DNA of 6,593 nucleotides from Myxococcales bacterium (GCA_021848865.1 JAJZTO010000157.1:1-6593), one strand, 5' to 3'. Counted from the first letter of the stretch, positions 1 through 6,394 are shown. The notes: a model not told the origin generated them from the letters alone. Translations and numbers: made by a program.

Positions 1-1
1 C

Positions 2-289
2 GAGCTGGCCCGGGTCGGGGTGCCGGGCGCGCGCGTCGGCGGCGGCCCTCACCATGTCGGGCGGTCCGAGGCGTGGGGCAGGGCGCAGCGCGAGGCGTAC
101 GAGCGGCACCACTATCACCAGCCCAGCGATGCCTACCCACCGTCGCCGGAGGCGTGGGACCTGACCGGCGCGGTGGAGGACGCCCAGCTCCAGTTGGTCA
201 TCGGCCTGCGGGTCGGCAACGCCACCGCGCTGCCGGCCTGGAACCGGGGCGACGAGTTCGAGCAGGCCCGGGTCTCGGCACCTCGCTGA
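2..289 (+). CDS. M28-family zinc aminopeptidase, C-terminal fragment (5' end outside window)
   Basis: The reading frame is open from the window edge (first full codon at base 2) to a TGA at 287-289, giving 95 residues of a C-terminus. The diagnostic piece is HHYHQPSD, encoded at 107-130, preceded by a GRSEAWGRAQREAYERHHY-like stretch. In M28 (aminopeptidase Y/PSMA-type) metallopeptidases a His in an HYHxPxD context near the C-terminus is one of the zinc ligands, here most likely the His at 116-118. The tail after it (aspartates, then 'GAVEDAQLQLVIGLRVGNATALPAWN') matches the usual closing helix and the final 'P-x-W-N-x-G-D-E-F' of this type. Family members usually hydrolyse peptides in the periplasm or outside the cell, but the signal peptide and the other zinc ligands lie upstream of the window. 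The GTG at base 20 is internal, not the start. Family assignment is fairly secure; the substrate is unknown. Confidence 0.82.
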   Translation, partial: ELARVGVPGARVGGGPHHVGRSEAWGRAQREAYERHHYHQPSDAYPPSPEAWDLTGAVEDAQLQLVIGLRVGNATALPAWNRGDEFEQARVSAPR

Positions 290-311
290 GGTCCTTGGAG
301 CAGGGCCCGGA

Positions 312-329
312 CGGGCGCTTCGGCGCCCG
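312..329 (+). terminator. GC-rich UUCG-tetraloop hairpin after the M28 peptidase gene
   Basis: A perfect 7-bp stem, cgggcgc (312-318) with gcgcccg (323-329), closed by the stable tetraloop ttcg, begins 22 nt after the M28 stop codon. It is followed by a C-run rather than a T-run, so it is not a textbook intrinsic terminator. In very GC-rich genomes such hairpins often mark transcript ends or protect the 3' end of an mRNA. The structure is seen directly; the termination role is inferred. Confidence 0.45.
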
Positions 330-391
330 GCCCCCCCGGTTCGAGGAGAGGTGTAGGCGGCGGTAGGTTTTCCCGCCGGGCCCGGCCGTGC

Positions 392-403
392 GAGGATCGG
401 TTC
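392..403 (+). promoter_or_regulatory. Ribosome binding site fixing the GTG start of the M23 lipoprotein
   Basis: A gagga motif at 392-396 lies 7 nt before the GTG at 404. It is the best Shine-Dalgarno match in the gap 290-403 and supports the GTG start, which also places the lipoprotein signal peptide correctly. No convincing -35/-10 pair is visible in the gap. An additional 6-bp inverted repeat (358-363 with 373-378, loop containing tttt) lies just upstream. Confidence 0.55.
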
Positions 404-1504
404 GTGGACTGGCCGCCCGACAGTTCCCGGTTCGCCCGCGCGCGGTTCGCCGCCGCGGCCACGGTGCTTGGCGCGCTGGTCGGCTGCGCCGCGGCGCCAC
501 CGCGCACCATGAGCTTTCGCGAGGCCGGGCTGTTCGACCGGGAGCCTGGGCGCGAAGCGGAGGCGCCACGGCAGTCGGCGCGCCGCTCGTCGGGCGAGCG
601 ACCGTCCGCTGGGCAGCCGACCGCCGTACCGCCGCTCCCGGCCGGGTCCCACCTTCCGTTGATCCCACCGGTCCGCGACGCGGCCCCCGAGGCGGTCCCC
701 AGCGAACCGCCCGATGGGCCGCCCATCGACCCCGTCCTGCTCCGCTTCGCCGCCGAGGCCCGGATGCGCCGGCTCCGCACCGCCCCCGGCCACGGCTTCC
801 CGGTCGAGGCCGAGGCCGCCTGGCGGGGGCTGGTGGATCAGCTCGACACCTATCTCACCCGATCGCTCCCGCAGACGCCGCTCCTCGAGCTGGTCCGCTC
901 CAGCGTGACCCTCGAGGCCGAGTGGGACTTCGACCAGCGGCGCTACGGGCTTCCGCCCGCCGACCTCGCCCGGCTGGTCACCACCCGGGCCGCGCGGCTC
1001 ACCAGGCGCCTCGCCACCTCGCGGGCCATCGGCAACACCATGTTCGCCGCCCGACCCCCCGGCCGGCTCCGCTGGCCCATCGGCAACGCCGGTCTCTCTT
1101 CCGGCTTCGGGCCGCGCGACCACCCGCTCAACGGAACGCGCCAGCTCCACGCCGGTATCGATCTCGCCGCCGACTTCGGCCGGGTGGTCAGCGCCGCGAC
1201 CCAGGGCTACGTGGTGAGCGCCGGCTGGGCCGGAGGCTACGGCCTGATGGTCGAGCTCCGCCACCCTGGCGAGCTGACCACGCGCTACGGCCACCTCTCG
1301 GCGCTCCTCTGCGCCCCGGGCGACGCGCTCGAGGCCGGCGCGCCCGTCGGACTCATCGGCCAGACCGGCCTCGCCACCGGACCGCACCTCCACTTCGAGG
1401 TCTGGGAGGGCGGCCAACCGCGCGATCCCCTCGCCTTCATCGGCGGCGGCACCCGCCTGGCCACGCCCGCGACCGCCTCGGTGCCGTCGGGCGGCCCCCG
1501 GTGA
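404..1504 (+). CDS. M23-family (LytM/lysostaphin-type) peptidoglycan endopeptidase lipoprotein
   Basis: 366 residues from a GTG start with a good ribosome binding site. Residues 11-28 form a lipoprotein signal peptide ending in the lipobox LVGC, with Cys28 as the lipidated residue, so the protein is probably anchored in a membrane facing the periplasm. Residues about 30-105 are a Pro/Arg/Ala-rich, low-complexity linker. Residues about 110-215 are probably helical and of unknown role. The M23 domain spans about 228-345 ('SSGFGPRDHPLNG'). It has all the expected metal and catalytic residues: H249 and D253 in HAGID, H297 in RYGHLS, and H328/H330 in GPHLHFE. Unlike EnvC- or NlpD-type degenerate homologues it therefore looks catalytically competent. 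Such enzymes cut peptide cross-links in peptidoglycan during growth, division or remodelling. The stop codon overlaps the start of the downstream beta-helix gene, suggesting co-translation. The exact bond cleaved and the biological process cannot be read from the sequence. Confidence 0.9.
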   Translation: MDWPPDSSRFARARFAAAATVLGALVGCAAAPPRTMSFREAGLFDREPGREAEAPRQSARRSSGERPSAGQPTAVPPLPAGSHLPLIPPVRDAAPEAVPSEPPDGPPIDPVLLRFAAEARMRRLRTAPGHGFPVEAEAAWRGLVDQLDTYLTRSLPQTPLLELVRSSVTLEAEWDFDQRRYGLPPADLARLVTTRAARLTRRLATSRAIGNTMFAARPPGRLRWPIGNAGLSSGFGPRDHPLNGTRQLHAGIDLAADFGRVVSAATQGYVVSAGWAGGYGLMVELRHPGELTTRYGHLSALLCAPGDALEAGAPVGLIGQTGLATGPHLHFEVWEGGQPRDPLAFIGGGTRLATPATASVPSGGPR

Positions 1505-2547
1505 TCGCCTCCGCGGCGCTGCTGGCGCTCCTCGCCGGTACCGAGCTGGTGGTCCCTTCCGGCGCCCCCCTGCGCGAGGTGCTGGCCCGCGCCGTGCCCG
1601 GTGACACCATCCGGCTCGGCCCCGGCGAGCACCGCGGCTCCCTCGGCCGGCTCTCCGGCGTCACCGTGGTCGGCGCCGGCGCCGGGGTCACCTTCGTGCT
1701 CGCCCCGCAGGGCGAGGACGGGGCCGTCATCGACGGCGACACGACGTTGCGCGAGCTCTCGCTCCTGGCCGGCCCGGCGCGGAGCGCCCTGAAGGCGCTG
1801 GGCGGGACCGCCACGCTCGACGGCGTGGCGCTCCAGGGGGGCGCGGTCGCCCTCTTCGTCGACGGCGGGCGCGTGGCCGGGCGGGACGTCTGGCTGGCGG
1901 GCGACTACGGCTTCCTGCAGCGGAGCGGCGCGACGACGCTCACCGGCCTGACCGCCCGCGGCGGCCGGGCCGGCGTGGCGATGCTCGGCGGCGAGCTGGA
2001 GCTCACCCGCGGCACCGTCACCGGGCCGTCGGCCGAGGCGGCGGTCACCGTCGCGGGCGGCTCGGCCAGGTTCGCGGTGCTGGTGCTGCGAGGCGGCGGC
2101 CCGTCGGGACTCTCGGTCTCCGGTGGCCGGGTGGTGGCCCGCGACCTGACCATCTCCGGCCCCCGCGAGGTCGGCGGCATCGGCGGCGACTGCCTGCTGG
2201 TCATGCGAGCCTCGGTGGTCCTCTCCGCCAGCGAGCTGGTCGGCTGCGGCGGGGCGGCCGTCGAGGCGTCCCGCGCCGAACTCCTGCTCGACGGGGTCGA
2301 CGCCGGCGGCGGCTCGGTGGGTGGCTTCGTCTTCACCGACCAGACGCGGGCCGAGCTTCGCGCCACGCTGGTGACCGGGCGGGGCCCCGGCCTGGTGGCG
2401 ATGCAGGGGGCGCAGGTCCGTGGCTGGCAGGCGCGCCACTGGACCGATCCCGCCCTCTGGATCGACTGCGGTTCCGGTGCCCGCGTCGAGATGCTGGACG
2501 CTCACCGGGCCCGGCAACCCTGTTCGCCCGGGGCGCCGGCGAGGTAG
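1501..2547 (+). CDS. Secreted right-handed parallel beta-helix protein of unknown function
   Basis: 348 residues. The start is the GTG at 1501, which overlaps the upstream TGA as GTGA. The open frame runs much further upstream (to 388), but that part is the M23 gene read in another frame. A short hydrophobic N-terminus (residues 1-13, MIASAALLALLAG) resembles a signal peptide but has no Lys/Arg in its n-region. Residues 17-46 ('VVPSGAPLREVLARAVPGDT', then IRLGPGEH) match the N-terminal cap typical of pectate-lyase-like and NosD/PbH1 beta-helix proteins. From about 50 to 335 the chain is a succession of roughly 20-24-residue turns rich in Gly, Val, Leu and Ala with repeating xLxLxGxxxxGG patterns, as in stacked beta-helix coils. 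There are four cysteines (C231, C249, C323, C341), possibly disulphide-forming. No catalytic motif of a carbohydrate lyase or hydrolase is recognisable. Coupling to the cell-wall endopeptidase hints at an envelope or extracellular role, perhaps glycan binding. No Shine-Dalgarno sequence is evident, consistent with translational coupling. Confidence 0.75.
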   Translation: MIASAALLALLAGTELVVPSGAPLREVLARAVPGDTIRLGPGEHRGSLGRLSGVTVVGAGAGVTFVLAPQGEDGAVIDGDTTLRELSLLAGPARSALKALGGTATLDGVALQGGAVALFVDGGRVAGRDVWLAGDYGFLQRSGATTLTGLTARGGRAGVAMLGGELELTRGTVTGPSAEAAVTVAGGSARFAVLVLRGGGPSGLSVSGGRVVARDLTISGPREVGGIGGDCLLVMRASVVLSASELVGCGGAAVEASRAELLLDGVDAGGGSVGGFVFTDQTRAELRATLVTGRGPGLVAMQGAQVRGWQARHWTDPALWIDCGSGARVEMLDAHRARQPCSPGAPAR

Positions 2548-2550
2548 GTT

Positions 2551-2574
2551 CCAGTGCCCCGCCCCAGGCACTGG
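2551..2574 (+). terminator. 8-bp inverted repeat just after the beta-helix gene, possible terminator
   Basis: A perfect 8-bp stem, ccagtgcc (2551-2558) and ggcactgg (2567-2574), with an 8-nt C-rich loop begins 3 nt after the TAG stop. No T-run follows (next bases are tacccccg), so it does not fit a classical intrinsic terminator. Its position and stability suggest a transcript 3' end or an attenuator between the cell-envelope pair and the pssA operon. Confidence 0.45.
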
Positions 2575-2626
2575 TACCCCCGAAGGGTCGGTCCCGGCTC
2601 GACTTCCGGCTCCCGGCGTGACAGGT

Positions 2627-2650
2627 ATGGGGTTTCCGTCGGGTCCCCAT
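2627..2650 (+). other. Inverted repeat in the pssA leader
   Basis: The arms atgggg (2627-2632) and ccccat (2645-2650) are perfectly complementary, with a 12-nt loop, and end 39 nt before the pssA start. This could be a leader-RNA hairpin or a binding site for a dimeric regulator. With six-base arms in such GC-rich DNA, chance is a real possibility. No clear sigma70-type promoter could be assigned in 2548-2689. Confidence 0.25.
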
Positions 2651-2689
2651 CCGGGCCGGACGCGCCGCCACCAGGGAGCCAGGAACCCG

Positions 2690-3547
2690 ATGCAGATCAA
2701 CTTGCGGAAGGCGATGTTCGTCCTTCCCAACCTCTTCACGGTCAGCTCGATCTTCCTCGGGTTCTACGCGCTCGTGCTCTGCTCGGGCGAGGCCACGCCG
2801 GTCCAGCTCTACCAGGCGGCCCTGGCCATCTTCTTCGCCATGTTCTTCGACGCCTTCGACGGGCGCGTGGCACGGATGACCAAGACCCAGAGCGACTTCG
2901 GCGTCCAGCTCGACAGCCTGGCCGACGTCATGAGCTTCGGCGCCGCCCCGGCGCTGCTGGTCTACAAGTGGGCGCTGGCGCCCTTGGGCGCGCTCGGCCT
3001 CTTCATCTCCTTCTCCTTCGCCGCCTGCGGCGCCCTCCGGCTGGCCCGCTTCAACGTGCTGGCGATGCGCGGCGACAAGGGCTCCTCCCGCTTCTTCGTG
3101 GGGCTCCCCATCCCGCTCGCCGCCGGGGCCGTGGTGGCGCTGGTGATCGCCCACTACGCGGAGTTCCAGCGGAACGTCGGCCCGAGCGCCCAGGCCATGG
3201 TCGCGGTGGTGGTGGCGCTCCTCTCCTTCCTCATGGTCTCGCCGATCCGCTACCGGACCTTCAAGGACGCCCACCTCTCGGTCCGCAGCTTCGCCGTCCT
3301 CGGCGTGCTGGTGCTCGCCGGCCTCGCCATCGCCATCAAGACCCGGCCGTCCTTCGTGCTGGTGGTCTACATGCTGGCCTACATCGCCATCGGGCTGGCG
3401 GAGACCATCTTCGTCCGGCCGCACCCGCCCGCCCCGGCCGAGCTGCCGCCCGCCGTCCGCGCCGAGCTGGAGGCCGACGAGGCCCTCGAGCTCGACGACG
3501 TGGACGACGAGAAGGACGACAAGGCCGAAGGGGACGAGTACATCTAG
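2690..3547 (+). CDS. pssA: CDP-diacylglycerol-serine O-phosphatidyltransferase (phosphatidylserine synthase)
   Basis: 285 residues from the ATG at 2690, preceded by agga (2681-2684) at 5-nt spacing. The frame stays open upstream to 2420, but that section overlaps the beta-helix gene and lacks the family N-terminus. The protein starts with MQINLRKAMFVLPNLFTVSS, typical of PssA. It carries the complete CDP-alcohol phosphatidyltransferase signature: D57-G58-xx-A61-R62-x8-G71-xxx-D75-xxx-D79, whose aspartates bind the metal ions and activate the serine hydroxyl. About seven or eight hydrophobic segments (near 10-32, 40-56, 84-115, 137-156, 168-184, 201-216 and 221-240) indicate an integral inner-membrane enzyme of the type II (Bacillus-like) PssA class. 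It makes phosphatidylserine from CDP-diacylglycerol and L-serine, the precursor of phosphatidylethanolamine; no psd decarboxylase is visible here. A strongly acidic tail (259-285) follows the membrane domain. First gene of a tight set with pgpA (3-nt gap) and cinA. Confidence 0.93.
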   Translation: MQINLRKAMFVLPNLFTVSSIFLGFYALVLCSGEATPVQLYQAALAIFFAMFFDAFDGRVARMTKTQSDFGVQLDSLADVMSFGAAPALLVYKWALAPLGALGLFISFSFAACGALRLARFNVLAMRGDKGSSRFFVGLPIPLAAGAVVALVIAHYAEFQRNVGPSAQAMVAVVVALLSFLMVSPIRYRTFKDAHLSVRSFAVLGVLVLAGLAIAIKTRPSFVLVVYMLAYIAIGLAETIFVRPHPPAPAELPPAVRAELEADEALELDDVDDEKDDKAEGDEYI

Positions 3548-3550
3548 GTC

Positions 3551-4033
3551 GTGCGCCCCGTCCCCACCGGCCGGCCCGACGGCTGGACCCTCCTGGCCGC
3601 CTGGGGCCCCTGCGGCTTCTCGCCGGTCGCGCCCGGCACCGTCGGCACCCTCGGCGCCGTCCCGCTCGCCTGGGCGGTCTCCCGCCTGGAGCCGGTCGCC
3701 GCCTGGTCCTTCCTGGTCGCCTTCCTCGCGCTCGCCGTGTACGCGGCCACGCGCGCCGGCCGGTACTGGCAGCTGGTCGACGCGCCCGGCATCGTCATCG
3801 ACGAGGTGCTCGGCTACCTGGTCGCGCTCGCCTTCCTCCCCTTCACCTGGAAGACGGCGCTGCTCGCCTTCGTCTTCTTCCGGTTTTTCGACATCGTCAA
3901 GCCCTGGCCCGCCTCGGCGCTCGACCGCTGGAAGACCGGGCTGGGCGTCGTGCTGGACGACGTGGCGGCCGGCCTCTACGCGTGGGCCTGGCTGCGCCTC
4001 CTGCTCCTGTACTTCCCCGGGGTCCTCTCATGA
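3551..4033 (+). CDS. pgpA: Phosphatidylglycerophosphatase A
   Basis: 160 residues from a GTG start 3 nt after the pssA stop. No convincing Shine-Dalgarno motif lies at normal distance (an aaggggacgag stretch is too far away), so translation is probably coupled to pssA. All conserved PgpA blocks are present in order: GFSPVAPGTVGTL (22-34), DAPGIVIDEVLGYLV (77-91), FRFFDIVKPWPA (110-121) and GLGVVLDDVAAG (130-141). Their acidic residues (D77, D84, E85, D114, D136, D137) form the expected metal-dependent active site. Hydrophobic stretches (about 35-66, 87-116 and 142-157) fit an inner-membrane protein. The enzyme removes the phosphate from phosphatidylglycerophosphate to give phosphatidylglycerol. 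Length is close to the usual 160-175 residues. The stop codon overlaps the cinA start as ATGA, pointing to a pssA-pgpA-cinA operon. Start uncertainty is small; function is secure at family level. Confidence 0.93.
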   Translation: MRPVPTGRPDGWTLLAAWGPCGFSPVAPGTVGTLGAVPLAWAVSRLEPVAAWSFLVAFLALAVYAATRAGRYWQLVDAPGIVIDEVLGYLVALAFLPFTWKTALLAFVFFRFFDIVKPWPASALDRWKTGLGVVLDDVAAGLYAWAWLRLLLLYFPGVLS

Positions 4034-5271
4034 GCCTCACCGTCGAGCTCCTCGCCACCGGCGACGAGCTGCTCACCGGGCAGGTCGTCGACACCAACTC
4101 GCCCTGGCTCATGGACCGGCTCTGGGACGCCGGCGTCATGGTGAGGCGCAAGACGCTGGTGGGCGACGACCGGACCGCGCTGGAGGCGGCGCTGCGCGAG
4201 ACCATCGGCCGAGCCGACCTGGTGGTGATGAGCGGCGGGCTCGGGCCGACCGAGGACGACCTGACCGCGGAGTGCGTGGCCCGGGTCCTCGGCGTGCCGC
4301 TCGAGCTGCACGCCCCGTCGCTGGCCGCCATCGAGGAGCGGTTCCGGCGGCTGGGGCGACCGATGACGCCCAACAACGCCAAGCAGGCCCGCTTCCCGCG
4401 CGGCGCCACGGTCCACCCGAACCGCTGGGGCACCGCCCCGGCCTTCACGGTCTCGGTCGGGCAGGCCACCCTCACCTGCCTGCCCGGCGTACCGGCCGAG
4501 TACCAGGGCCTGGCCGCCGAGGTGGTGCTGCCGTGGGTCTCGGCCCGGCTCGGCGCCGTGCCGGCCGCCCGGGTGCTCAAGCTCATCGGCATCGGGGAGT
4601 CGGCGGCCGACCAGGCCATGCGCCCGGTGATGGACGATCCGTCCTGGCGGGGCGTCCGCTTCGGTTACCGGGCCCACTTCCCAGAGGTTCACCTGAAGTG
4701 GACGGTGGACCCGCCGGACGCCGAGCCCCGCGCCGCCGCCATCGAGGCGGCGGTGCGCGCCATCTTCGGCGAGGCGGTCTGGGGGGGCGGCAAGGAGGAG
4801 CTGGCCGCCCTGGTGGTGGCCCGGCTCACCGCCCGCGGCCAGAAGGTGGCGCTGGCCGAGAGCTGCACCGGCGGGCTGCTGGCCTCGCTGCTCACCGCCG
4901 TCCCGGGCGCCTCGGCCGTGCTGGACCTCGGCGTGGTGGCCTACGCCGATGCCGTCAAGGCGGACGTCCTCGGCGTTCCCGGGGCGCTGCTGGCCGCCCA
5001 CGGCGCCGTCTCCGAGCCGGTGGCCCGGGCCATGGCGGAGGGGGTCCGGCGGGCCGGCCAGGCCACCTGGGGGATCGGCATCACCGGAATCGCCGGCCCC
5101 ACCGGTGGAACGCCCGCGAAGCCGGTCGGGACGGTCCACCTGGCGCTGGCCGGGCCCGGCGGCACGCAGGCGGTGGCCCGCCTCTATCGCTGGGGCCGGG
5201 AGCGGGTGCGCGTCGCCGCCGCCTTCGAGGCGCTCGACCTGCTCCGCCGGGCGCTGGAGCACACCCCCTGA
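4030..5271 (+). CDS. cinA: CinA: MoCF-like domain fused to nicotinamide-nucleotide amidase (PncC)
   Basis: 413 residues, full length for the two-domain CinA family. The ATG at 4030 overlaps the pgpA stop (ATGA). The frame is open far upstream, but only as a shadow of pssA and pgpA. The N-terminal COG1058/MoCF-like domain (about 1-170) shows GDELLTGQVVDTNS (11-24), SGGLGPTEDDLT (68-79), PNNAKQA (114-120) and LPGVP (151-155); in studied members it acts as an ADP-ribose pyrophosphatase. The C-terminal PncC domain (about 256-410) carries AESCTGG with the nucleophile S278, VVAYADAVK with Y305 and K310, GAVSEPVA, and TGIAGPTGG (352-360) followed by KPVGTV. This domain deamidates nicotinamide mononucleotide to nicotinate mononucleotide, recycling NAD by-products of DNA ligase and similar enzymes. 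All key residues appear intact. The gene faces recA across 45 nt, whereas in many bacteria cinA lies upstream of recA in the same direction. Whether it is competence- or damage-induced here cannot be told. Confidence 0.95.
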   Translation: MSLTVELLATGDELLTGQVVDTNSPWLMDRLWDAGVMVRRKTLVGDDRTALEAALRETIGRADLVVMSGGLGPTEDDLTAECVARVLGVPLELHAPSLAAIEERFRRLGRPMTPNNAKQARFPRGATVHPNRWGTAPAFTVSVGQATLTCLPGVPAEYQGLAAEVVLPWVSARLGAVPAARVLKLIGIGESAADQAMRPVMDDPSWRGVRFGYRAHFPEVHLKWTVDPPDAEPRAAAIEAAVRAIFGEAVWGGGKEELAALVVARLTARGQKVALAESCTGGLLASLLTAVPGASAVLDLGVVAYADAVKADVLGVPGALLAAHGAVSEPVARAMAEGVRRAGQATWGIGITGIAGPTGGTPAKPVGTVHLALAGPGGTQAVARLYRWGRERVRVAAAFEALDLLRRALEHTP

Positions 5272-5292
5272 CCCCGGCCTGCTGCGGCAAGC

Positions 5293-5304
5293 GATGCCGG
5301 CATC
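5293..5304. other. 12-bp perfect palindrome in the cinA/recA convergent gap
   Basis: gatgccggcatc is its own reverse complement and sits near the middle of the 45-nt gap between the convergent stops of cinA and recA. Flanking bases gcggc (5284-5288) and ccgc (5304-5307) could add pairing to form a small hairpin on either strand. It may contribute to bidirectional transcript ends, but there is no T-run on either side and the palindrome leaves little room for a loop. Confidence 0.3.
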
Positions 5305-5316
5305 CGCGGGGAGCGG

Positions 5317-6354
5317 TCAGGCCGCCTCCTCCTCCGGCGGCGCCACCGCCACCACGCTCGCCTCGGCGTGGGCGGACCTGAGCCGCCCCGCCACCCGCTC
5401 GAACGCCTCCGGGTTGGAGCGCAGCCACTCGGCTGCCCGCTCCCGCCCCTGCGCGATCCGCTCGCCGTCGAGCGCGTAGTGGGCCCCCGACTTCTCGATG
5501 ATGCCGCGGTCGGTGGCCAGATCGACCGCCTCGGCGAACCGGTCCACCCCGACGCCATAGCGGATGTCGAACTCGGCCTCCCGGAATGGCGGCGCCACCT
5601 TGTTCTTCACCACCTTGACGCGGGTCCGGCTCCCCACCACCTGCTCCCCCTCCTTCACCTGCCCGATGCGCCGGATGTCGAGCCGCACCGACGCGTAGAA
5701 CTTGAGCGCGTGGCCACCGGTGGTGGTCTCCGGGTTGCCGAAGACCACGCCGATCTTCATCCGGATCTGGTTGATGAAGATGACCAGCGCCTGGTTGCGG
5801 GCCACCACCGCGGTGAGCTTCCGCAGCGCCTGGCTCATGAGGCGGGCCTGCAGCCCCATGTGCGCGTCGCCCATCTCGCCCTCGATCTCGGCCTTGGGCA
5901 CCAGCGCCGCCACCGAGTCCACCACCACCAGGTCGACGCCGCCGGAGCGGACCAGCTGCTCGGCGATCTCCAGCGCCTGCTCGCCGGTATCGGGCTGGGA
6001 CACCAGCAGGTCGGAGAGGTTGACCCCCAGCCGCCGGGCGTAGGTGACGTCGAGGGCGTGCTCGGCGTCGATGAAGGCCGCCACCCCGCCCAGCTTCTGC
6101 ACCTCGGCGATGGCGTGGAGCGCCAGCGTGGTCTTGCCCGAGGACTCGGGCCCGAAGATCTCCACCACCCGGCCGCGCGGCAAGCCGCCCACGCCCAGCG
6201 CCAGGTCGAGCCCCAGCGAGCCGCTCGGGACCACCGCCACCGGAGGAACCTCGGTGTCGTCGCCCAGCCGCATGATCGACCCCTTTCCGAACTGCTTCTC
6301 GATGGCCCCCAGCGCCTGCGCCAGCGCCTTCATCCGCTCCGTGATCCTGCTCAT
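5317..6354 (-). CDS. recA: Recombinase RecA
   Basis: 345 residues from the ATG at 6354-6352. RecA is the DNA-dependent ATPase that coats single-stranded DNA, performs homologous strand exchange and activates LexA-type SOS repressors. Seen in the sequence: N-terminal AIEKQFGKGSIMRLG (17-31), Walker A GPESSGKTT (68-76), catalytic E98 in FIDAEHALD, and Walker B DLVVVDS (141-147). Loop L1 (EGEMGDAHMGLQARLMSQ, 159-174), FINQIRMKIG (193-202), loop L2 with GNPETTTGG (206-214) and KVVKNKVAPPF (248-258) follow. All core residues are present and the length is normal. The C-terminus is short and mildly acidic (PPEEEAA). Less usual residues are H215 where Asn, Arg or Lys is common after TTTGG, RNQA (186-189) where many RecAs have a SNT/SQT-like segment, and GERIAQG for the more common GERIGQG. 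A second possible start is M8 (6333), with ggag a few bases upstream. It follows comM on the same strand by 62 nt; no SOS box is evident. Confidence 0.97.
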   Translation of the reverse strand: MSRITERMKALAQALGAIEKQFGKGSIMRLGDDTEVPPVAVVPSGSLGLDLALGVGGLPRGRVVEIFGPESSGKTTLALHAIAEVQKLGGVAAFIDAEHALDVTYARRLGVNLSDLLVSQPDTGEQALEIAEQLVRSGGVDLVVVDSVAALVPKAEIEGEMGDAHMGLQARLMSQALRKLTAVVARNQALVIFINQIRMKIGVVFGNPETTTGGHALKFYASVRLDIRRIGQVKEGEQVVGSRTRVKVVKNKVAPPFREAEFDIRYGVGVDRFAEAVDLATDRGIIEKSGAHYALDGERIAQGRERAAEWLRSNPEAFERVAGRLRSAHAEASVVAVAPPEEEAA

Positions 6355-6394
6355 GGGTTCCGCTGCTCTTTCTCCGCCGCGCGGGCGGTCTGGT

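Noticed and set aside
362..369. ggtaggtt shared with 2543-2550
   Set aside because: An eight-base match, the second copy overlapping a stop codon; expected by chance and without further similarity around it.
388..1500. Upstream part of the 719-codon open frame that ends at 2547
   Set aside because: It overlaps the M23 gene in another frame and reads as Arg/Pro/Ala-rich low-complexity sequence without family motifs. The real gene in this frame starts at 1501.
2566..2582. Sigma54-like element (ggcac)
   Set aside because: Only the GG part of the -24 box is present and the GC of the -12 box is missing at the required spacing. The bases belong to the 2551-2574 inverted repeat.
2598..2631. Possible sigma70 promoter for pssA (cttccg then tatggg, 17-nt spacing)
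   Set aside because: The -35 match is poor and the -10 only partial; too weak to annotate in DNA of this composition.
1285..2739. 484-codon antisense open frame across the M23 and beta-helix genes
   Set aside because: Antisense open frames of this length arise readily from GC-rich codon use. The protein has no recognisable fold, and the plus-strand genes carry clear family motifs.
2554..4029. Long open frame leading into cinA
   Set aside because: It is the alternate frame of pssA and pgpA, dominated by Arg/Gly/Pro. CinA homology begins exactly at the ATG at 4030.
3976..5262. 428-codon antisense open frame across cinA
   Set aside because: Shadow of cinA; His/Arg/Gly-rich with no motif, while cinA is intact on the other strand.
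6331..6333. Alternative recA start at M8
   Set aside because: Possible, since ggag lies just upstream and the conserved region starts after it. The ATG at 6354 is the longest start without overlap, and many RecA proteins have a short extra N-terminus. Left as the secondary choice.
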